DNA from: Rhyacophila brunnea
Taxonomy: Eukaryota; Arthropoda; Insecta; Trichoptera; Rhyacophilidae
Reading direction: 5' to 3'
Assembly (NCBI GenBank): GCA_022495005.1
Contig: JAGYXB010001569.1
Span: forward strand, 1,550,001-1,614,000
DNA: 64,000 bases
Both the position numbers and the translations under genes were made by a program. The notes beneath the pieces are model-generated. The model saw only the letters and a program-made list of their open reading frames with translations. It did no database searches and was not told where the DNA came from. Below are positions 34,420 to 57,559 of this stretch, in pieces (position 1 is the first letter of the stretch; each line of letters starts with the position of its first letter).

Positions 34420-37400
34420 ATGAATATTACACTATAGCTTGTCAAAATGAGTCAGATCAAAGCAAAAGGTCTTACTATAACAAGATGGACGGTCATGAAA
34501 GTTTAGTATTAAAACACTTGATCGGATGGTTTGTAGTTTTTTTTAACTTTTGGATACAAATGACATATTTATGATTGTTCATTGAAATATTATTCTCTAC
34601 AATTAACTATCTACACATGTTCTGCTGTGAACTTGCAAAATATGTTATTGAATAAAAATGTATGAGACTGCAAAGGTGAACTTATCGGTGCAGTCAGAAA
34701 GGAAATCATTCAAATTCCATATCTCCCGCGTTCTCTGTTTTGATACGGATGCATAGTGACGATAAGGGAATGATCAGTCACTATCACATTGTATCATATT
34801 GCTGGATGAGACGCAACAATGAAACGATACAACAAGTGGACACCGGTTTTAAGACCTCATTAAAAATAATGCACCAAACTAAATATATCATAAATGTATA
34901 AAGCGACATCACCACTATTGACTGTGATAACAAAATTATAATTTAAAATTACATAATTATGGTAAAAAATGTTTCCCTGATTCTCTAGTGAGCAAGCCAC
35001 ACTATGGCCCCTTAAATCTATTTCGGTTTACAACTTATAATCTACTAGTAATATTAATAATAACTATAATATTAAAGTGTTACGCAACTGCAAGCGATGT
35101 TGCATAGTAATAATTATCAATTTAACTCTATAATGATTTATATTAAATCTAAAAACAAAAATAAAAACAATCCCCGCCGTCGGTGTAATATTTGTAAAAT
35201 TTTAATAAGCGTGTTTTTAATAATCTTCCATATCTTGCACAATTTTACAGTGACATCTGTGAACGGCTTGTCAAAGCACCAGTGCGAGGTTGCACTTGCC
35301 TTTCATAGATGTCATCATTGTCAAAGGGGAATGTCAAAATAATAATTGAAAAATAAAAATACCGACGGCGAGCTTTAAAAATATTCATTATGAACTGCAT
35401 GCTCTATAGAAATCTAATCATCTAATTTATCACAATATTTTCAATACTCTACAACTTCGGACTTTCTTTTACAGATTTATTAATGATTTATAATAACGAA
35501 AATAAAACGGGTTTGAATATTCGATATTGCAAAATAATTTAAAATGTAAACAATAAAATATTACATAATATAATATTATTTTTTTTTAATACGGCTAAAG
35601 CGAATATCTTTAGAATTATTTTGCAATACCCAAATAAATTTCTAATCAATAAATGAATACAAAAAACACTATTAATCAGCTGATATTAAAATACTGCCAT
35701 TTCAATTAAAAAAAAACCTTTACAGACAATAATTAAAATAATTAATTTGTTCTATCATAATGATATTATAAAACGATAAAAATATTAAATAAAATAACAA
35801 TAAAATTTTATTATCATTTAGATGTTTCATCGTGTCTTTTTTTTTAAATCATTGCCAAATGCAAAACTTCTAGTTCATTAATTAAATGTTTATTTTAAAA
35901 CAGTTTTTAAGTAATTATTCAACGGTTAGTATTTTTAAATTATATTCATACACTGACATCTTACAGAATTTCTTTAAACATTTTTTAAAAATCTGTCATA
36001 GTTATAATAGATAATATATTTTTGAAAATAATCAATGTGTGAATATAATTCATAATAATATAATAGATTCTTGTCCTAGCTATTTTCGATTTAAAAAAAA
36101 TATTGTTAACTCACTACGTATCTTGGAAAACAAGAGTGTTGCCATAAAAGATAGACGAACGCGTCATAATGCCCTAAATAAGCAATAATAATTACTAACT
36201 ACAAGCAATGTAGGTAAGGATTAATAATAATTTAATTTCTTTGGTAAAGAAATATCTATATTACGCAAAATTTGAAGCATCTAGTTAAATTATTGAGTAT
36301 TATATTTATTCAAGGGACTTATTAAATCTTATTATACGTATATACTTAGTAAAAATGAAGGATATTATATAATAAGGCGTGATTTAGATATTTTAAAAAG
36401 TTTTACGGGGGATAATTTCTTTCGTTATATGGCAACACTCGAGTGTTCCAAGAAAATGAAAATCATGCGTTTTGTTAGTATCATAATATAATAATAGTAT
36501 CAATCACTTTTTCGTTATTTAAATATATAAAATTATTTTGCGCATGCGTCGTGCACAACTACGTTATTAATTAATAATTCTAGTAAAAATTTTAAGAGCC
36601 ACTAACGTAGTCCAACCTGGCTGCACTCTCTCACTATAGATACCATAAACACGTTTGAAATTTATAATATATCGATAGATTAACATTGAAAGCTATTTTT
36701 ATAATACGAATTATGTAATTCGAATTACGAATTACTATTTCAAGAACATTTTTATATTTGATAGGCTTCGTTGATTTTTAAGACAATTATAATAACTCAA
36801 ATGGGCTTTCAGAATAATATTATGTTGTGAATCCATACAAGATTTTTGATAATGCATTAAAATTAATCCTGTATATAGGGCATAAATCCAATAAGAGTGT
36901 TTATTATACATCATGATCTCGTCATAAAATTAATGTTTTAGCCCTTGAATTAAATTAGCTTATATCTTATTATATATAAGCTGAATTATTTTTCCAACTA
37001 TATGAGTACCTACTCACTTCAATAAAATCTTCAAAATCAATTGAAAGTTTCCTTTTCAATAAGGAAGTATACATTGACGGAGTTTCTAAATATGAGAGTT
37101 AGAATATTTTCTGTTTATATTATTGATTGTTTTGAACATTTTTTTAAAAATTGACTACTGGTACATTTTATAGAATTGGTGTGAAACAAGGCTTACACCT
37201 TGGTACCCATTTATTCAAAATTATATGAAGCATCACAAAAGTCATTAAATTTATCAAATATTCTTCGATAATTATATTATAAACGTCTAGAATAGCATAA
37301 TATTATATGTCGCCGAGTTGTTTTATGATTATTTATCGTTCATTCTGCGGTATCCACGATAGAAAGTGTCGGCCATTGTTGCACTGCGTCATTTCATTAC

Positions 37401-37895
37401 CCAAGCCAAAGCGTAAACGCCATGTCAATTTATTTGTAATATTATATTTAATTTGTTGTGAATATTATGGAATTTTGCTTGGGTATATCATTAATACTCC
37501 ATGAGCGTATACTAATATAATGACCATTTGATAACTTTGCTCATGTGACGTCAGGATTTCGCAGTAGATATAAATTAACATTGGATACTTGAAAGGAAAC
37601 CAATTTAAGAGACGTTAACTTTGAGTACAGATCCTTGGTGGTGAGCAGCACCACTTACAGGCTTAAGATTGGATCATGGATTTCTGGCATTCAAAAACCA
37701 TCACGAGCCGAGTTTCTTCAATTACATGGTTTTTGAACTCAATAGTAACCAAAATCATTAACCTCTTCCATATTAATATAATATGGATTGATGGTTTTTA
37801 CAAGGATTATAGAAAAGACACTTTAAAGAAGGTATATTATTTTCGATTCATTAGGATTGAAAAATAAAAAAATGTTCTATTGTCAAATAATCTTT
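34420..37895. other. AT-rich intergenic sequence, one small inverted repeat
   Basis: No host exon was seen. CGCCGTCGGT (about 35175) and ACCGACGGCG (about 35361) form a short inverted repeat about 190 bp apart that may bound a degraded MITE. Open stretches at 35097, 37307 and 37676 have no recognisable domain. Confidence 0.35.
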
Positions 37896-37902
37896 TTCAC
37901 TC

Positions 37903-38118
37903 TTGAGCGTTGGCCTATTGCGTCGTGGGTCTCAGGTCGGAATCCTGGGTCTGGCAAGTACACATATTGTTTTTCAATTTGTGTATGAGTCAGAGTATGG
38001 ACCTAATAAGTTGAGCAAGTGGCTGACATCCATTTCTCGTAAAAACAAAATCTGTCAATACACACCTTCACTCTGTGGAGGCCCATATGATCCTATTAGG
38101 ATTGGACATGGTCGGAAT
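37903..38118 (+). repeat. SINE-1 copy
   Basis: The head is worn (A-box region shortened) but GTCGGAATCCTGGGTCTGGC, the body and GATCCTATTAGGATTGGACA are clear. The GAAGAA tail is replaced by the sequence of the next repeat. Confidence 0.8.
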
Positions 38119-38129
38119 TTTTCTGTGAA

Positions 38130-38425
38130 CTGTGAATGTTCTAGCGAATGGCTCAGAGTTTGGACATACATACGAACGTTGAGAGAAAGATCTTTAAATT
38201 CAGAGCAATAGAATAGAGTCTGGTGAATAAGTTGGGTACAACTGGGTTCTATCATCTATTTGTGGTGCCAAGAATAGATTGTTTCATATAATTGGACGAA
38301 CCACATGATAAGGATCACACAGAAGATGGAATAAGGCGAGGAAGACCCAAATTGAGATGATTTGACTTTATAAGCAGAGATGTCCCCGATTTGGCTACAT
38401 GTGAAGAGTGGTAACGTGAGGTAAC
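38130..38425 (+). pseudogene. LINE 3' remnant
   Basis: One plus-strand frame reads EDGIRRGRPKLR, a stop, then FDFISRDVPDLATCEEW near 38322-38410. RRGRPKLRW...DIPDLA is a typical LINE C-terminal pattern. Interrupted by stops; it directly follows a SINE. Confidence 0.6.
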
Positions 38426-38500
38426 CCCAGTCTGGAAATTTCAAACATTGTTTTTCAGTGTGGTATGGACCTAATAGTTTAAGTAAGTAGCTAAAATTTG
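38426..38500 (+). repeat. SINE-1 body fragment
   Basis: CATTGTTTTTCAGTGTGG and TATGGACCTAATAGTTTAAG match the SINE-1 body; head and tail are absent. Confidence 0.5.
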
Positions 38501-38509
38501 TTAAGAAAT

Positions 38510-39467
38510 ATCTTTTTAGATTGATCAATATCTATAATTATTATTGATTGTAGACCTAACGAAAATAAAATATAGTCAATTAACACGGTGGAAAAGAGCA
38601 AAGTTATCAAATGGCCGTTCATTAAATATGTTCTCATTCCAAAGAACATGCAAAATTGCACATAATCACCAGGATTTCGTAGGACAAGACAAATGTACTT
38701 GCAAATTTGTCTCATGTTTGTAATTATCAGGTACAGACTGTAAGAGACGGACTAATCCACTTCGCGGTAAAGACTTGGGAAGGGTTTCGAAACGGGGATA
38801 GATGGAAAAATTTGGTAAACAAAAGCAGAATTTTTTTAAGAATGTAACAACAGTAAAAACTGCTGGTAGAGGGTAATGGATGCTGAGGAAAAGTGTGAAA
38901 ACATTTGCCAGGAGTTATTATAGCATTCAGGATTTTTACTAATTTACTGCATGTTAGGAGTGATGCGTAATATTTTTTGTTAGGATGGAAAGCTTTTTTA
39001 AATATTGTGTAGTAATGGCTGATGAAGGAATATAGAATTACAGGAAAAATGTGGTATAACTTTTGTGTTTTAATTGAGTTTTTTTCAAGAAAAGGATTTG
39101 TAAAGATGTATCCCTCAGTTGAGGAATGAATACTTTCGTTCTTGGAGTATGGGATTCTTTGAGGAGTGTTGGAGTATACGCTTGGAAACGTTGTCGTTTT
39201 GAGCTGTAAACAGAGGAAATGTAGCGCAAAGAACGACCACTTTTGTAAAAAATGTTCTGTTCTTTTCAGCGCCGCAGGGTGAGGGTCTTTTTGCCGGCAG
39301 AACGAAACAACAAGCATACCGTTCGGAGAAGAGTGGTCCCGATCACCGGACGTATCGGCGTCAGACCAGTATTCTCCGCGATTGTGACAATTACTAATGT
39401 CATTTTGAGTTAGGAGCGCCTTGTCGCGATCGCTAGGGGCGTCGTGGCCAGCCGCGTTGCCCCCGAC
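38510..39467 (-). other. 3' flank and probable 3' UTR of qvr
   Basis: Downstream of the qvr stop on the minus strand. The first 200 bases (39270-39467) are GC-richer than the genome around them and are likely UTR. An open stretch at 38727-39317 (196 codons, minus) is Lys/Phe/Leu-rich with no domain and is judged not to be a gene. Confidence 0.4.
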
Positions 39468-49792
<10,325 letters not shown>

Positions 49793-50177
49793 CTGAAAAC
49801 AAAACAAAACAGCGGGTGTTAATGGGTTAAAAGCGACTGGCATACTACACACAACAACATACTATAATGCAATGTATTATTAAATTTCAGAGCAAAAACA
49901 ACACAGATTTAAACAATACAACTATAAATACATTTTATTTAAATTGTTTAGTTTATTTCCTTAGTTAGAAGTCGGCTTGAGAGTGGGTCGATTGTTTGGG
50001 CCCCGCATCAGTTGAAATACGACCTTGTGATGGAGTTAAAAAAAAAATTTGAGACTCCTTTACTTGAGATTGTATGGATACTATCCGTGGCTTTACCCAA
50101 CTGGCTTCTTCTTTGGTATGCTTAAATATTGTAGTTTAAACACCAGACGATATTATTTATATTTGGTCACGTATTTT

Positions 50178-50427
50178 TTGCCCACGGTGGCCGCGCGGCT
50201 TAATCGTTGGACTATAACGCCGTGGGTCCCAGGTTCGAATCCTGGGTCTGGCAAGTACATATATATTGTTTTTCAATTTGTGTGTGTCAGGGTATGGACC
50301 TAATAGGTTGAGCAAGTGGCTGGCATCCATTTCTTGTAAAAAAAAAAAACAAAATCTGTCAATACAAACCTCTACTCTGTGGAGGCCCATATGATCCTAT
50401 TAGGATCAGACATGGTCGAAAGAAGAA
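50178..50427 (+). repeat. SINE-1, full-length copy
   Basis: The best preserved copy: A-box region GGTGGCCGCGCGGCTTAATC, B box GGTTCGAATCC, complete body and ending GGTCGAAAGAAGAAAA. Confidence 0.92.
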
Positions 50428-50821
50428 AATTTTTTCCGACTTATACGCGGTGACAATAAGAATTCTGCCATTTTTGGTAGTATTTAGCTGTGTGTCTCTG
50501 ATGATTATCTTAGAAATCGGGAGCATCAGTTGTTTGTTCTCCCAATGTGCAGAATTAACATATTGACATATTCCACCTGCGTAAGGATGAGTAGGTATTG
50601 GTAAATATTGTTTTATAAATTCTTAAAATCTTCTTAGCTCATTCGGTGTACTTACTTGTATCTAATTTATATATTTTTTCTATTTACACTAATTTTCTAC
50701 TGTTTAATAACATAATACTGATCTGTTTCTTTTTTATACAATATTGTCTTAATAATATTTCTTTGGTTGTCATGTTGTGAACGTCTTAAATTAATAATTT
50801 GCAATGTTCACTGTATTATGC

Positions 50822-51130
50822 AATGACATTAATATGGACTAATCATCTGGAAAAGAAGATGACACTCACTTTATTGTCGGGTCTGCCGAATGGCATAATC
50901 TGTTGTAACGCCATTACAATAAAGGTGATATTGCTATAAATTCCTGATGCTTTTTGTTGGGTCTGCCGAATGGTTCGGTTCGAACGGGTTCGCTTAAATG
51001 AACATTGACATTAGAAACACTGCTCTAACGCCATTACAATAAAGGTCATATTGCTATAAATTCCCGATGTGTGATATCGCATAATCGCGAATTTACTTGC
51101 TAGCTACTGTATTGAGTGCGTCGTCCATTT
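50822..51130 (+). repeat. Dispersed repeat R2, copy 2
   Basis: Closely matches 1640-2040, with the same doubled internal unit (TGTCGGGTCTGCCGAATGG at about 50876; TTACAATAAAGGTSATATTG twice). Confidence 0.75.
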
Positions 51131-51139
51131 ATGTCAAAA

Positions 51140-52080
51140 TAAATAAAATTTGAATTTGAATTAATTCAGGCACAGTTTCAGTTGATAACGACGGTATGAA
51201 CTTATGACTGATCGTGTGAGTGAGCCCTTACAGTGGCATACTTTACATTATTTATACAGTAATAATAAGGGTGAGCGCATAGTAGGATCAAGCACTAGTC
51301 ATTAGCGGATCCAGAAAATGGTCAAGGGATTAATTTGTATTTCAATTTGGAAACCCAATTATTGATTTATTGATTATCTATCAGTGTTGCAATATACTAG
51401 TAGCATCACGTTGAGAAGTTATCAGTAGTGAGTGTGAGTCAGAAGATTTAAAAGGAAGCCTTGAAAACGTTCAAATCAGTCATAAAATTATTAAATAATG
51501 TCAAAATCTTAAAAAGAAGTGTATTTCTCACAAATTGACTATTAGCACATTGTATAAATTGAAAAAGCATTAAAAAAACAAAGCAAAACAAGTTTTTTTT
51601 ACTATTAATGAAATAATGTGAAAAGTGCATTAGCAAACTAACCAAGAACTCAGTAAATAGATTTTTGTTTGCTTCAATATATCTGGCGTAGAAATCATTT
51701 AAAAGTGGAAACATGGCGAACTTATTTTTTTTGTAATTTTGATTTCTTAACCTCCAATTTTTTATGAATGCCTTCACTTTGTCTTTTTAAATCAGTGAAG
51801 CACTAGTGGTCCTTGCATTGATTTATTAACTCATTTTTTTTTTAAATTTCAACCAAATATGTAGACATGTTTAACAACAAAATTATCGTTCCTAAACAAT
51901 TTGCCTCAAATTTCAACATCATGATTAATTTGACACTTTTATTTCAATTTTCACGAGATAGCCAGCGCGAATCACAATAGTATAGAAGTGAGGTACGAGT
52001 ATTATAAAATTAGTCTCCATATTTTCAGACAAGTTTGCAAACAACCTTTTATAGGACTGTTTTTTATGTAGTTTATAACT
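51140..52080. other. AT-rich sequence, nothing firm
   Basis: The 109-codon minus-strand open stretch at 51448-51777 is Phe/Asn/Leu-rich without a domain and is judged non-coding. Confidence 0.35.
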
Positions 52081-52083
52081 AGC

Positions 52084-52209
52084 GGCCGTTTTATAAACTA
52101 TGCATTTGCAAACTGCAAACCTGCGGATACATTCATAATTGTGTTTGTCATTAAACTTTTCGCGCCTCCCTTTGCAACACTCCGCGCCTCCCAGTTTGGA
52201 AATTGCTGA
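52084..52209 (-). mobile_element. hAT MITE fragment related to 59987-60903
   Basis: Minus strand: CAGCAATTTCCAAACTGGG at the terminus, then GCAAAGGGAGGCGCGAAAAG and TTTGCAAATGCATAGTTTAT, matching the first 110 bp of the element at 59987. The remainder is missing. Confidence 0.75.
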
Positions 52210-52227
52210 ACTAATGTATTAACTATG

Positions 52228-52425
52228 CCAACGATCGCCGCGCGGTGGGCCCCAGGTTCGAATCCTGGGGCTGGGAAGTACACATATTGTTTTTCTATTT
52301 GTGTATGAGTCAGAGTACGGACTGAATAGGTTGAGCAAGTGGCTGACATCCATTTCTCGTAAAAACAATAAACCTTTACTCTGTGGAGGCCCATATGATC
52401 TTCTTAGGATCGGATATAGTTGAAA
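52228..52425 (+). repeat. SINE-1 copy with deleted head
   Basis: The head has lost about 25 bp but keeps CCGCGCGG and GGTTCGAATCC; the body carries an internal deletion after TCGTAAAAACAA. Confidence 0.85.
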
Positions 52426-52460
52426 ATTCGGATAAATTGATACTATAAATTAAAGGAGAG

Positions 52461-53017
52461 CAGTGACGTCCCGTGGGGGTAGGCAGATTGAGCGTCGCTT
52501 GGGGGCGGCAGTTGCCCAAAAGGCGGCAAATCGAGGAGAATCATTAGGTATATGTAGAAAGCTACATAAACTTAGTAATAACGGTAATATCTTTCCAATA
52601 AAAACACAGCTCACTGGTTGGAAGCAAAGTATAAATTAGGTACTATAAACGTTTTAACAGGACTTTATGTTTTTGTCGGGTTCGTGATGTCTAGTTTACT
52701 TCCGTTGTCCTTGGACATCCCGTTCTTGATGAACAGCTATGACACGTTCACACCGAATTTAAAATTTATCAATATATGTTTGCCAGTCACTCGCGAGTTT
52801 TAGAAGTTGTCAGGTGTATTTTTAAATGTACCTATCTGAAACCGTAGACTCGCAATATTGTCTATTGAAGCAGAGATGGCATTTCAATTAGATTAGATTA
52901 GATTAGATTAGATTAACACATTTGAGTCATGGAAGGATGATAAAAAGTACTGTATAAAAAAATGTGGTGGCATTTTGGCACTGCCTAGGGGCGGCATTTT
53001 GTCTTGGGACGTCACTG
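52461..53017. mobile_element. hAT-like MITE-L, copy 2 (557 bp)
   Basis: CAGTGACGTCCCGTGGGGG at the left and CAGTGACGTCCCAAGAC reversed at the right. Exact duplication AAGGAGAG at 52453-52460 and 53018-53025. A GATTA microsatellite of five units (52891-52915) lies inside and is absent from copy 1. Confidence 0.92.
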
Positions 53018-53043
53018 AAGGAGAGGGTATTCTAAGTCTGTTT

Positions 53044-53074
53044 AGGGCGGCACTTTACTAAGGGAGGTCACTGG
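53044..53074. mobile_element. MITE-L right-end fragment
   Basis: GGGCGGCACTTTACTAAGGG then AGGTCACTG repeats the right terminus of MITE-L just 27 bp beyond copy 2. Possibly the relic of an older neighbouring copy. Confidence 0.5.
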
Positions 53075-53338
53075 GCATGGATATATTAAAAATATGATTG
53101 TATATAGATAATAATCTCTTGTGAATATTATTAGTCAATGGTGAAACATTTAATTCATCTAGGATCCGCCTATGGGACCAATTGACCTTTATTATAATTA
53201 CATTAGTGTCATTTTTAAATTGTTGGGGACCTATTAACAATTAGTGCAATTTTTATTTTAAATAATAACATTTTCTCATTCAACAGAATATACCTACAGC
53301 ATGATTCATATAATATTTTATTAAGTTTATTTAGTTAG

Positions 53339-53800
53339 GTGTGCAAAGAGATGTCTTTGTAGGTGTGCATATTCAGTAACTTAACGTTTTTTCGCCAAAT
53401 TCAACATTTTTGAATAGGCACTTATATTAAAAAATACGTATCTGGCGTATAGTGTTAAATCTAGCATCTTTCAACAGGGAAAACGGCTTAAATTGTTTAC
53501 TATATTATTTGTTTGAAAATGTACATGCAGATCTTTATATCATATGTCTTCCCATTAAAATAAATGTAACACAATGATATTTAAATGGAGACACAATTTA
53601 GTACCCGCATTAATTTGTAATTCTATGACTGATTTACATACAATTACGGAACAACAAATTTCCCGTTATTCTTGTAAACATAATTTTCATTGTATGTTTG
53701 GAGTTATTTTTTTGAAATGAGAAAATCTAGTCTTTTTTCTGCAAGTTGCTAATTTTCTTACCGAATCTGGCATATTTTTGTAAATTACAGAATTGTGCAT
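53339..53800. repeat. Dispersed repeat R3, copy 2
   Basis: Matches 42745-43090 in the same orientation (see that entry), with a stretch of about 90 bp around 53590-53690 not shared. Confidence 0.6.
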
Positions 53801-54002
53801 ATTATTTGACTATTTTCCAGATACTAAATTTTCTCAGAAATGTTTTCAAAATTATGTATGTTAAATAATTATCTCATTGACTGTCCAAGCTACATTTAAT
53901 TTGACAGTAATTTTTACATAATATGTGGACGTGCGTTTGTGTTGGAACCGATGTTTACAGACATAATATGTTGTATAATTTGTTCACGGACATATTATGT
54001 AT

Positions 54003-54425
54003 CTGTACTCGTATCCGGAAATTTGTACGTAAACAGTTCGCCGCAGGACATTTATTCGTGTGCCGCAGTACGTGAAACATGAGTTCGTGTAACATTTAAT
54101 GAAATGACGAGTTCTTCGTTGAACATTTCACCGTGGAGTATATTTGTACGTATGCTACAACATGTGGAGATGTCTTTACTAGGTTAGGTTAGGTTACGTT
54201 AGGTTAGGTTAGGTTAGGGTTAATCTAATTGGAAAAGTACTATTTGCAAACTATCGCCGCATTTTTAAGATACGTACAAATGTATTCCACAGTGAAATGT
54301 TCAACGAAGAACTCGTCATTTGATAAAATGTTATACGAACTCATGTTTCACGTACTGCGACGCTCGAATAAGTGTCCCACGATGAACTGAATACGTACAA
54401 CTTACATGTAACCGTCTGTACTAGG
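54003..54425. mobile_element. Palindromic element C with telomere-type core
   Basis: Arms of about 165 bp contain GCAGTACGTGAAACATGAG, GACGAGTTCTTCGTTGAACA and TTTGTACGTA on each side in mirror order. The centre holds the TTAGG array. The outer part of the right arm (54365-54412) belongs to repeat D. Confidence 0.8.
54178..54222 (+). repeat. Interstitial TTAGG array
   Basis: About eight TTAGG units with one TTACG variant, in the centre of palindrome C. Confidence 0.9.
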
Positions 54426-54660
54426 CATTAAGAAGGCATAGCATTAAGTTTTAGTAAAAAGTCTTTTAATAATTGTAAAGTCATTGTTATTATTAATTAA
54501 TGCAAAAAGCCGACATTCAAAATTAAGCCGATAATATTCCCACTGACCAGTTTTGATGCATGAATTGGCCATTACTCTTTCAATGCCGAGCCATGAAAAT
54601 AATAAGACTGAAAATATAAAATAAATACACAATATTGAATTATAAATCTACCAGTTGAGT

Positions 54661-54815
54661 TACATATCGTCACCGCAATACTGCAACTAGATAACTTGAT
54701 TTTCACTGTTTTTGAGATAGCTATTGAATATAATTCTACATATCGTCACTGCAATACTGCTGCAACTAGATAACTTGATTTTCACTGTTTTTGAGATAGC
54801 TATTGAATATAATTC
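54661..54815. repeat. Tandem duplication, two units of about 77 bp
   Basis: ACATATCGTCACYGCAATAC to GCTATTGAATATAATTCT occurs twice; the second unit has an extra TGC. Very recent. Confidence 0.92.
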
Positions 54816-55329
54816 TACATTTCCTTCTCTACAAATTGATAAAACTAGGTAAGTCAGAAGTTAATGAGAACTGTATTAATTTTGTGTTTGAGAATATTAG
54901 ATAACTTTAAAACCATAAATGCATTAAATACATAAAATACTATATCTAAAATATTTTTTCATATAATTGAACATTATTTAATTGTTCTCAATTAGACAAG
55001 CACAATTTCCATTTTTTTTATTTTAAATAATAATTATAGCCTAGATTTATGTTAATCAAGTAACGTTTAAATTTCATTTTCCCAACAATGACCAAATCAG
55101 AGTTATCTATTTGTAGTATAAATAAAATTGAGGTGACTATATTATGTCAGTTTAAAGTCAAATAGGTATACGTCAGTGGCGAAAACTGTCTTAGATGGAG
55201 TAATCAGTGAACGACTAAAACGGAAAATGTCCGGCAAGGCTCCAAATTCAGATCCACTGGACGAGGTTCCTAGATGTAGGCTTCTACGCAAATATAACGT
55301 ACATATGCTTGACCCGAATCCAAAATGAG

Positions 55330-55545
55330 CATTTTAGATGTGTTGATATGATGCAGAAAGAGTTTCCACTTTGCGAGTGCAGTGCAGATTACGGAAATAA
55401 CGTTGAGTCCTGGAATTTGTACGCTTTTCCTGGATGACATTCATCTACTTCTATACCTATATACAGACCCATAATTATACTTGAAGGGGTCTTGGGCTAA
55501 TACGCCATATAGCCTATAGCCCTTTTAACCTTGTGGTAAAGGCAC
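55330..55545 (+). repeat. Direct repeat R4, copy 1
   Basis: Matches 56111-56305 (AAGAGTTTCCACTTTG, GGGCTAATACGCCATATAGC, TTGTGGTAAAGGCAC). Between the copies lie palindrome Q copy 3 and a SINE-1. Confidence 0.85.
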
Positions 55546-55548
55546 CTG

Positions 55549-55854
55549 TGGGTCTATTCTATACTTATTGAACACTAAATTAATAAACAGTATCAAACTT
55601 AGGGTAGGTTTGTATCAAAATATTAGCACTTATTGTAACAATTACACGAAGCTGGTTTTTATTGTTGCAATAAGTGCGATATTTTAACAGCAGCAAGATA
55701 TGTGCTGTTAAAATATAGCACTTATTGCAACAATAAAAACCAGCTTCGTGTAATTGTTACAATAAGTGCTAATATTTTGATACAAACCTACCCTAAGTTT
55801 GATAATATTTATCACTTTATCACTTTAGCGGTCGATAAGCATAGAATAGACCCA
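55549..55854. mobile_element. 306-bp palindromic element Q, copy 3
   Basis: Same length and arms as 47140-47445, same orientation. CTG at 55546-55548 and 55855-55857 is the 3-bp duplication. It inserted at the very end of repeat R4 copy 1. Confidence 0.93.
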
Positions 55855-55857
55855 CTG

Positions 55858-56105
55858 ACCCCACAATGGCCGCATGGCATAAGCGTCAGCCTATAGTGTC
55901 GTGGGTCCCAGGTTTGAACATTGGGTCTGACAAGTACACATATTATTTTTCAATTTGTATGTCAGTCAGAGTATGGACCTAATAGGTTGAGCAAGTGGCT
56001 GACATCCATTTCTCGTAAAAACAAAATCTGTTAAAACAATAATCTCCACTCTGTGGAGGCCCATATTATGATCCTATTAGGATCAGACATGGTCGAAGAA
56101 GAAGA
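55858..56105 (+). repeat. SINE-1, full-length copy
   Basis: Head with TGGCCGCATGGCATAAGCG and a worn B box (GGTTTGAACATT), full body, GAAGAAGAAGAAA tail. It abuts the target duplication of palindrome Q. Confidence 0.9.
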
Positions 56106-56110
56106 AGAAA

Positions 56111-56305
56111 ATATGATGCATAAGATAAGAGTTTCCACTTTGTTGAGTGCGATGTGATTCAGATATATAGTGGAGTCCTGCAACTTGTATGGTTTTCCCT
56201 GATGACTTTCTTCTATACACAGACCCAGAATTATATTTGAAGCTGTCTTGGGCTAATACGCCATATAGCATATAGCCATTTTAACTTTGTGGTAAAGGCA
56301 CGAGC
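56111..56305 (+). repeat. Direct repeat R4, copy 2
   Basis: See 55330-55545. The second copy starts immediately after the SINE tail. Confidence 0.85.
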
Positions 56306-56424
56306 CAAATCAGAGACAGTTGTATGGATTAATGCTTTGCCGGTTCCGCTATGACTAGTTATATTACTAGTTTTATGATTTTGTTTTGTGACGTTTTTAT
56401 AAAGATTTTTTTGTTTTAATATTG

Positions 56425-56650
56425 TCATTTCTCTTCTTGGTCGTGCCCTCATGGCTGAGGATCGTGACCATCTTGGAATTTTGTCATATTTTGAGCGAAC
56501 AAGACTTCCTTCTCGATCATCTGCTTCTCTCAGGGTAGAGTGAATGCTGCCCAAGTCCTGGAGGTTACCCAAAACACCAGTCTCTCCAGGTTTTCCGGTC
56601 TGCGCCAAAATAAATGTCCAAAAAACATTTCAGACATATTGTCGAGAGCC
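56425..56650 (-). pseudogene. LINE 3' end, minus-strand copy
   Basis: Minus-strand counterpart of 48060-48365: KCFLDIYFGADRKTWR-like traces, then LGSIHSTLREADDREG and the end CACGACCAAGAAGAGAAATG. Several frames are involved and the RT domain is missing. Confidence 0.65.
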
Positions 56651-56699
56651 GTTCCTTTATCTGTAGTCTCTCTTTTCACTAATGTTTGCACAAAAATCA

Positions 56700-57550
56700 T
56701 TTTCGTGGCAATTAAAATTCCTCGATCCTCCCATATTATCGCATTTTTCGTAATCTGTGTACGACTTACCTTATCTCTCCTTTACATCCACCTTTTCCAC
56801 TAATGGTCAATTCCAGATAATATACAAACTCTGTTTCTAGGTTTTGGAGTATATTTGCTGCTGGTAGAGGTTGTTGGGTAGGCTAGGCTAGGCTTTGTCG
56901 CTGATATGCGTAGTGGGTAGGTAATTCTGGTACACCAAATAAACAACATGACCCAATATTATATTTTATATAATAAAATGATATTTTAAAATAATCATAA
57001 TTTAAAATATGTCAATGCAACAACATCACGATCGTATTATTATCAATAGGAAGATAGTTATAAATAAGATGTCATTCAACCAATTAATAGCAGTAGAAAA
57101 ATAAAACAAACATTAATTAAATAATATGAATTATCTTGCGAGCTAATAATAAGTATCATAATTGACGTGACCTATTATGAATTGTAAAAATATACTTAGA
57201 AAAATACAGAAAATACCAACGTTGATAAAAAATAGAACAAAGCTAATCAAACAATATTTTAATTTGATTCGTTCTGTCAAAAGATGTTTGAGGAAGATTT
57301 TTTTAAACAAAGCATAGACGCTCATGCTTTACCACAAGTTTAAATGCAAAAACCGGTTTGTATCGGGAATCCCGTGTGTATAGACGGGAAAACTGTAGCT
57401 CGTGCAAACCGAAAAGCGCTTTTCGTATTTTTTGTACAAACTATAGATACCGCGCAGGTAAGTCGCTGCCGTGTACCCGGGATATATGGATATAACCACA
57501 GAACAGATTAATAAATATAATTCAGATATGCTATACCCTAATACACTGCA
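56700..57550. other. AT-rich sequence, nothing recognised
   Basis: No exon or paired repeat was seen. The missing first exon of qvr could lie here or further right but could not be identified. Confidence 0.35.
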
Positions 57551-57559
57551 TTTTGAAAC

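Noticed and set aside
38727..39317. 196-codon minus-strand open stretch
   Set aside because: Phe/Lys/Leu/Thr-rich with no domain, begins in qvr 3' UTR and shows no splice support.
52891..52915. GATTA repeats as a degenerate telomere array
   Set aside because: The unit is GATTA, not TTAGG, and it is a simple microsatellite inside MITE-L.
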